A stretch of DNA of 64,000 nucleotides from Massilia sp. Root418 (GTDB lineage Bacteria > Pseudomonadota > Gammaproteobacteria > Burkholderiales > Burkholderiaceae_D). Of this stretch, positions 59,446-64,000 are shown one piece after another. Location: positions 62,001 through 126,000 of the forward strand of contig NZ_LMEC01000023.1 in NCBI RefSeq assembly GCF_001425265.1. The letters run 5' to 3'. The notes below the pieces were generated by a model. The model was not told where the DNA came from. It saw only the letters and a list, made by a program, of their open reading frames with translations, and made no database searches. Every line of letters starts with the position of its first letter. The first letter of the stretch is position 1. Both the position numbers and the translations under genes were made by a program.

Positions 59446-60816
59446 ATGGCAATTCGCGAAAATTTTACCTACACCGATATGGACTTGTGGCTCAATGAGA
59501 AACGGGTCACCGAAATCGAATGCCTGGTCCCCGACCTGACCGGCGTCGCCCGCGGCAAGATCCTGCCGCGCGGGAAATTCACGCAGGAGCGCGGCATGCG
59601 CATCCCGGAAGCGGTGCTGGGCATGACCGTGACCGGCAACTATCCCACCGACGACGCGGCCTACGACCGCGCCATCTCGGCCACCGACCGCGACATGATC
59701 CTCAAGGCCGACCCCACCACCATCACCATGGTGCCATGGGCCACCGACCCCACCGCCCAGGTGATTCACGACTGCTACTTCGCCGACGGCGCGCTGGTGG
59801 ACTTCGCGCCGCGCACCGTGCTGCGGCGCGTGCTCAAGCTGTACGCGGAGCGCGGCTGGAAGCCGGTGGTGGCGCCCGAGCTGGAGTTCTACCTGACCGC
59901 CAAGAATATCGATCCCGACCTGCCGCTCAAGGCGCCCATCGGCCGTAGCGGCCGCGCCGAAACCAGCCGCCAGATCTACAGCATCGATGCGGTCAACGAG
60001 TTCGACCCGCTGTTCGAGGACATCTACGACTACTGCGACCTGATGGGCCTGGACGTGGACACCCTGATCCACGAGATCGGCGCCGGCCAGATGGAGATCA
60101 ACTTTCTGCACGGCGACCCGCTCGGCCTGGCCGACAAGGTGTTCTTCTTCAAGCGCACCCTGCGCGAGGCCGCCCTCAAGCACGACATGTACGCCACCTT
60201 CATGGCCAAGCCCATGGCGGGCGAGCCGGGATCGGCCATGCACGTGCACCAGAGCGTGGTGGACGGCAAGACCGGCCGCAACATCTTCAGCAACGAGGAC
60301 GGCTCGCCGGCCGCCGTGTTCAAGCACTACATCGGCGGCCTGCAGCGCTACATGCCGTCCGCCATGGCCATCGTGGCGCCCTACGTGAACTCCTACCGCC
60401 GCCTGGTGCGCCACACGGCCGCGCCGATCAACATCCAGTGGGGCGTGGACAACCGCACCGTGGGGTTCCGGGTGCCCGAATCCGGCGTGCAGGACCGCCG
60501 CATCGAAAACCGCATCATCGGCGCGGACGCCAATCCCTACCTGGCGCTGGCTGTCACGCTGGCCTGCGGCTACCTCGGCATGACCGAGCAGATCGAACCC
60601 ACGCCGGCCACCACCGGCAGCGCCTACGACATGAAGTACGAACTGCCGCAAGGCCTGCCGGAGGCGCTGGCCGCGCTGCGCAAGGAGGACAAGCTGCGCG
60701 CAGTGCTGGGCGACCGCTTCATCGACGTGTACGCCGCCATCAAGGACGTGGAGCACCAGGAGTTCATGAAGGTGATCAGCCCATGGGAACGCGAACACCT
60801 GCTGCTGCACGTTTAA
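59446..60816 (+). CDS. puuA: Glutamine synthetase-like gamma-glutamylpolyamine synthetase
   Basis: A 456-residue type I glutamine synthetase family protein. Catalytic segments include EIGAGQMEINFLHGDPLGLADKVFFFKRTLRE, FMAKPMAGEPGSAMHVHQSV, and the ATP/glutamate site NIQWGVDNRTVGFRVPES. In PuuA-type proteins glutamate is ligated to putrescine or another amine instead of ammonia. Context with a PuuD-like hydrolase, an aminotransferase and a polyamine ABC transporter supports this role over true glutamine synthesis. Confidence 0.87.
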   Translation: MAIRENFTYTDMDLWLNEKRVTEIECLVPDLTGVARGKILPRGKFTQERGMRIPEAVLGMTVTGNYPTDDAAYDRAISATDRDMILKADPTTITMVPWATDPTAQVIHDCYFADGALVDFAPRTVLRRVLKLYAERGWKPVVAPELEFYLTAKNIDPDLPLKAPIGRSGRAETSRQIYSIDAVNEFDPLFEDIYDYCDLMGLDVDTLIHEIGAGQMEINFLHGDPLGLADKVFFFKRTLREAALKHDMYATFMAKPMAGEPGSAMHVHQSVVDGKTGRNIFSNEDGSPAAVFKHYIGGLQRYMPSAMAIVAPYVNSYRRLVRHTAAPINIQWGVDNRTVGFRVPESGVQDRRIENRIIGADANPYLALAVTLACGYLGMTEQIEPTPATTGSAYDMKYELPQGLPEALAALRKEDKLRAVLGDRFIDVYAAIKDVEHQEFMKVISPWEREHLLLHV

Positions 60817-60828
60817 GGAGAGGCCGCC

Positions 60829-62205
60829 ATGACGGACACCAAGACCATCCAGCGGCAGGATCACGCCCACTACATGCACCCCTTTACCGACCACAAGGCG
60901 CTGGGCGAGAAGGGCGTGCGCGTGATGTTGCGCGGCGAAGGCATCTACCTGTGGGATTCGGAGGGCAACAAGATCCTGGACGGCATGTCCGGCCTGTGGT
61001 GCGTGGCGGTGGGCTACGGCCGCACCAGCATCTCGAAGGCCGTGTACGAGCAGATGGAGACGCTGCCGTTCTATAACAGCTTCTTCAACACCACCAATGT
61101 GCCGGCCGTGCAGCTGGCGGCGCGGCTGACGCAGCTGGCGCCGGCCGGTTTCAACCGCGTGTTCTTCACCGGCTCCGGCTCCGAGGCGAACGACACCAAC
61201 GTGCGCATGGTGCGCCGCTACTGGGACCTGCTGGGCTTCAAGGAGCGCCATGTCATCATCAGCCGCCACAACTCCTACCACGGCAGCACCATGGCGGGCG
61301 CCTCGCTGGGCGGCATGAGCGGCATGCACGAGCAGGGCGGGCTGCCGATTCCCGGCATTGTCCACATCGGCCAGCCCAATTACTACGACGACGGCGCAGG
61401 CCTGACCCCGGACGAATTCGGCCTGCGCGCCGCCTCCTGGCTGGAGGCCAAGATACTGGAAGTGGGGCCGGACAAGGTGGCCGCCTTCATCGGCGAGCCG
61501 GTGCAGGGCGCGGGCGGCGTCATCATCCCGCCGGACAGCTACTGGCCCGAGATCCGCCGCATCTGCGACAAGTACGGCATCCTGCTGATCGCCGACGAAG
61601 TCATCACAGGCTTCGGGCGGCTGGGCCGCTGGTTCGCCTCCGAACCGTTCAAGCCGGACCTGATCACCTTCGCCAAGGGTGTCACTTCCGGCTACGTGCC
61701 GCTGGGCGGGGTGCTGGTGAGCGACCGCGTGGCCGACGTGCTGATCGGGCAGGGCGGCGACTTCAATCACGGCTTCACTTACTCGGGCCACCCGGTGGCG
61801 TGCGCGGCGGCGCTGGAAAACCTGCGCATCATCGAGGACGAAGGCCTGGTCGAGCGCGTGGCGCACGATGCCGGCGCCTATCTGAAGCGCGCTTTCGGCA
61901 CGCTGGCCGAACACCCGCTGGTCGGCACGGCCGAGACCTGCGGCTTCATGGCAGGCCTCAACCTGGTCAGGCGCAAGGCGGAAAACGTGCACTACCAGGT
62001 GCGTTTCGACCCGGCCCAGGGCGTGGGCATGCTGTGCCGCGCCCACATGTTCAGCACCGGCATCATCATGCGCGCCGTGGGCGACCGCATGATCATCGCC
62101 CCCCCGCTGGTGATGACGCACGCGCAGATCGACGAGATGGTGGCGCTGATCCGCCGCGCGCTGGACCTGACCCTGCAAGAAGTTCGCGCGAAGGGCTGGG
62201 TGTGA
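60829..62205 (+). CDS. spuC: Putrescine/omega-amino acid aminotransferase (class III)
   Basis: A 458-residue PLP enzyme. Key segments are FFTGSGSEANDTNVRMVRRY, GEPVQGAGGVIIPP, IADEVITGFGRLGRWFAS and the Schiff-base Lys in TFAKGVTSGYVPLGGV. It resembles SpuC-type putrescine:pyruvate aminotransferases. It starts 12 bases after the glutamine-synthetase-like gene with an AGGAGAGG site, so they form one transcript for polyamine or GABA use. Confidence 0.87.
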   Translation: MTDTKTIQRQDHAHYMHPFTDHKALGEKGVRVMLRGEGIYLWDSEGNKILDGMSGLWCVAVGYGRTSISKAVYEQMETLPFYNSFFNTTNVPAVQLAARLTQLAPAGFNRVFFTGSGSEANDTNVRMVRRYWDLLGFKERHVIISRHNSYHGSTMAGASLGGMSGMHEQGGLPIPGIVHIGQPNYYDDGAGLTPDEFGLRAASWLEAKILEVGPDKVAAFIGEPVQGAGGVIIPPDSYWPEIRRICDKYGILLIADEVITGFGRLGRWFASEPFKPDLITFAKGVTSGYVPLGGVLVSDRVADVLIGQGGDFNHGFTYSGHPVACAAALENLRIIEDEGLVERVAHDAGAYLKRAFGTLAEHPLVGTAETCGFMAGLNLVRRKAENVHYQVRFDPAQGVGMLCRAHMFSTGIIMRAVGDRMIIAPPLVMTHAQIDEMVALIRRALDLTLQEVRAKGWV

Positions 62206-62229
62206 ATGGGCGGCAGGCGGCGGTTTTGC

Positions 62230-62261
62230 AGGGCGGGTTAGCACGGAGTGCGTAACCCGCC
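62230..62261. repeat. REP-like palindrome, copy 3
   Basis: GCAGGGCGGGTTA and TAACCCGCC with centre GCACGGAGTGCG, between the aminotransferase and the transporter ATPase. Arms match copies 1 and 2, while the centre differs. Confidence 0.75.
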
Positions 62262-62366
62262 TGCATTTTGGTAGTCTTCCTCGATATGCTGCATTTATAA
62301 TCACGTCTTTTGCCGTGCGGATTTGCCGCGCGCGTGCATCCCGATTAAGATTATCAATTCGCCAAT

Positions 62367-63503
62367 ATGACGACAGCCCACCCCGCCGACGCTGGCCAGC
62401 CCTTTCTGTTAATCCGCAATCTGGTCAAGGATTTCGACGGCGTGCGCGCCGTAAACGACGTGTCGGTGACGATCAACAAGGGCGAAATCTTCGCGCTGCT
62501 GGGCAGTTCGGGCTGCGGCAAATCGACCCTGTTGCGCATGCTGGCCGGCTTCGAAACGCCGACCTCGGGCGCCATCACGCTGGGCGGGCAGGACATCATC
62601 AGCACGCCGCCGTACGAGCGCCCCATCAACATGATGTTCCAGTCCTACGCGCTGTTCCCGCACCTGTCGGTGTGGGACAACATCGCCTTCGGCCTGCGCC
62701 GCGACGGCCTGCCGAAAGACCAGATCGCCGACCGCGTGGACAAGATGCTGTCGCTGGTGCAGCTGTCGGCTTACGGCAAGCGCAAGCCGCACCAGCTCTC
62801 CGGCGGCCAGCAGCAGCGCGTGGCGCTGGCGCGCAGCCTGGCCAAGCGCCCGCAGCTGCTGCTGCTGGACGAGCCGCTGGGGGCACTGGACAAGAAACTG
62901 CGCGAGCAGACCCAGGTCGAACTGGTGAACATCATCGAACAGGTCGGCGTGACCTGCGTGATGGTGACGCACGACCAGGACGAAGCCATGAGCATGGCCA
63001 CCCGCATCGCCATCATGAGCGAAGGCCGCATCCTGCAGGTGGGCGCGCCGGGCGAGATCTACGAAACGCCGAACTGCCGCTTCGTGGCCGACTTCATCGG
63101 CTCGGTCAACCTGTTTGAAGGCCGCGTGATCGAAGACCAGCCGGGCTATGTGATCATTGAAACGGACGAGACCACGCATTACGTCAGCCACGGCATCACC
63201 GGCACCGACAAGATGGAAGTGGGCGTGGCGGTGCGCCCGGAGAAGATCGTGTTGCAGCCGAACGCGCCCACCATGTCGCAGCGCGCCAAGGTGGAGGAGC
63301 ACGGCCACAACTGCGTGCAAGGCGTGATCGCCGCGATCTCCTACTTCGGCAACGAAACCCACTACCAGGTGAAGCTGGACAGCGGCATGCAGCTCAAGGT
63401 GGCGCGCACCAATTCCGCGCGCCACGCCGAAGCCCGTTTGCAGCGCGACCAGCGCGTGCACGCATGGTGGGACGGCAGCGACGTTGTCGTGTTGACCCGT
63501 TGA
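62367..63503 (+). CDS. potA: Polyamine ABC transporter ATPase (PotA/PotG type)
   Basis: A 378-residue ATPase. Walker A is [19 protein letters not shown]-loop [22 protein letters not shown], signature [16 protein letters not shown] and Walker [20 protein letters not shown]-terminal TOBE region ([12 protein letters not shown]) is present. With the downstream permease it should import putrescine or spermidine, the substrates of the upstream enzymes. The ATPase-permease gap is 16 bases. Confidence 0.9.
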   Translation: MTTAHPADAGQPFLLIRNLVKDFDGVRAVNDVSVTINKGEIFALLGSSGCGKSTLLRMLAGFETPTSGAITLGGQDIISTPPYERPINMMFQSYALFPHLSVWDNIAFGLRRDGLPKDQIADRVDKMLSLVQLSAYGKRKPHQLSGGQQQRVALARSLAKRPQLLLLDEPLGALDKKLREQTQVELVNIIEQVGVTCVMVTHDQDEAMSMATRIAIMSEGRILQVGAPGEIYETPNCRFVADFIGSVNLFEGRVIEDQPGYVIIETDETTHYVSHGITGTDKMEVGVAVRPEKIVLQPNAPTMSQRAKVEEHGHNCVQGVIAAISYFGNETHYQVKLDSGMQLKVARTNSARHAEARLQRDQRVHAWWDGSDVVVLTR

Positions 63504-63519
63504 CCGGCAGGGGCGCTCC

Positions 63520-64000
63520 ATGTTCACATTCTTCAAAGACCTGCTGACGCTGCGCTGGCTGAACGGCCGCAGCGCCGTCATCTCCGTGCCCTACCTGTGG
63601 CTGATCGGTGCCTTCCTGATCCCCTTCCTGATCGTGGCGCGCATCAGCTTCACGGAGGTCGATGCCGGCAATCCCTTCGGCACCCTGGCCACCTACGCCG
63701 ACGGCATCGTCGACATCAAGATCAAGGTATCGAACTACCTGTTCATCGCGGCCGACGAGCTGTACGTGCTGACCTATCTCAGCTCGCTCAAGTACGCCGC
63801 CATCACCACCGCCTGCTGCCTGCTGATCGGCTACCCCTTCGCCTACTTCATGGCGCGCGCCAGGCCCTCGTTGCGCCCGGTGCTGCTGATGATGGTGATG
63901 CTGCCGTTCTGGACCTCCTTCCTGCTGCGCATCTACGCCTGGAAGGGCATCCTGGCCAACCAGGGCATCCTGAACCACTTCCTCATGTCCAGCGGCGTGA
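63520..64000 (+). CDS. Polyamine ABC transporter permease (PotB/PotH type), cut by the right edge
   Basis: The first 160 codons of a permease are visible. A hydrophobic start (SVPYLWLIGAFLIPFLIVARISFTE) and further helices (YAAITTACCLLIGYPFAYFMARARPS, LLMMVMLPFWTSFLLRIYAWKGIL) match PotB/PotH. The rest, including the EAA loop, lies outside the window. The polyamine binding protein is not upstream, so it is either further downstream or elsewhere. Confidence 0.87.
   Translation, partial: MFTFFKDLLTLRWLNGRSAVISVPYLWLIGAFLIPFLIVARISFTEVDAGNPFGTLATYADGIVDIKIKVSNYLFIAADELYVLTYLSSLKYAAITTACCLLIGYPFAYFMARARPSLRPVLLMMVMLPFWTSFLLRIYAWKGILANQGILNHFLMSSGV

Noticed and set aside
59431-62304. Minus-strand open frame of over 950 codons opposite the polyamine genes
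   Set aside because: Antisense artefact; the plus strand carries full catalytic motifs of both enzymes.

Overview
The window is high-GC bacterial DNA with strong G/C bias at third codon positions. Gene content points to a betaproteobacterium of the Burkholderiales, most likely an Oxalobacteraceae genus such as Massilia, Duganella or Janthinobacterium. The grounds are the nadK-recN/hemH/grpE-dnaK-dnaJ neighbourhood, a LexA box of gamma/betaproteobacterial type, NasS/NasT-controlled nitrate assimilation and an NHLM-type peptide exporter. This is inference from protein resemblance. No rRNA, tRNA, CRISPR array, insertion sequence or prophage was recognised.

Left end (1-5.2 kb): the 5' part of a sensor histidine kinase whose predicted phospho-acceptor His is Tyr, a short cation transporter, a TetR regulator with a good sigma70 promoter, then pcm, a rhodanese and a TolC-family gene, closed by a bidirectional terminator.

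Peptide island (5.2-22.1 kb, all minus strand): a ribosomally made peptide (RiPP) locus. In transcription order it has a radical SAM/SPASM enzyme, an unknown helical protein, a Cache-type sensor without an output domain, a fusion of a sensor module, a HAMP-like segment and an MFS transporter, a periplasmic substrate-binding protein, three tandem precursor peptides, TolC, HlyD, a C39-peptidase ABC exporter, a second NHLM-type ABC exporter, a binding lipoprotein, and a fourth precursor. The four precursors are too short for routine gene calling. They share a leader and a double-glycine site before a 13-15 residue core with S-C-x-x-x-C. About 84 bp upstream of precursors 1 and 4 are nearly identical. 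A zinc-protease-like gene and gloA lie just upstream.

Middle (24-41.4 kb): a PRC-barrel protein, a sorbosone-type sugar dehydrogenase, a DUF3667 membrane protein, a VOC protein, then nadK-recN behind a LexA box, a patatin-like protein, hemH, a 28-residue membrane microprotein, grpE-dnaK-dnaJ with two sigma32-type promoters, and a beta-carbonic anhydrase. A second LexA box precedes an SOS-type repair pair: a radical SAM DNA-repair protein and a DUF4130-UdgX fusion.

Right part (41.4-64 kb): a TauD-like dioxygenase with a sulfonate-type ABC transporter, and a renal-type dipeptidase. Next comes a complete assimilatory nitrate system: nasT, nasS, a soluble PilJ/MCP-like protein, cobA, nitrate MFS transporter, nirB, nirD, an FAD reductase and molybdopterin nitrate reductase. 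The structural operon is preceded by NtrC-like sites, a -24/-12 promoter, two ANTAR-type hexaloop hairpins and an intrinsic terminator, so nitrogen status and nitrate both appear to gate it. The window ends in a GABA/putrescine catabolism and polyamine transport cluster. Three copies of a REP-like palindrome sit between genes.
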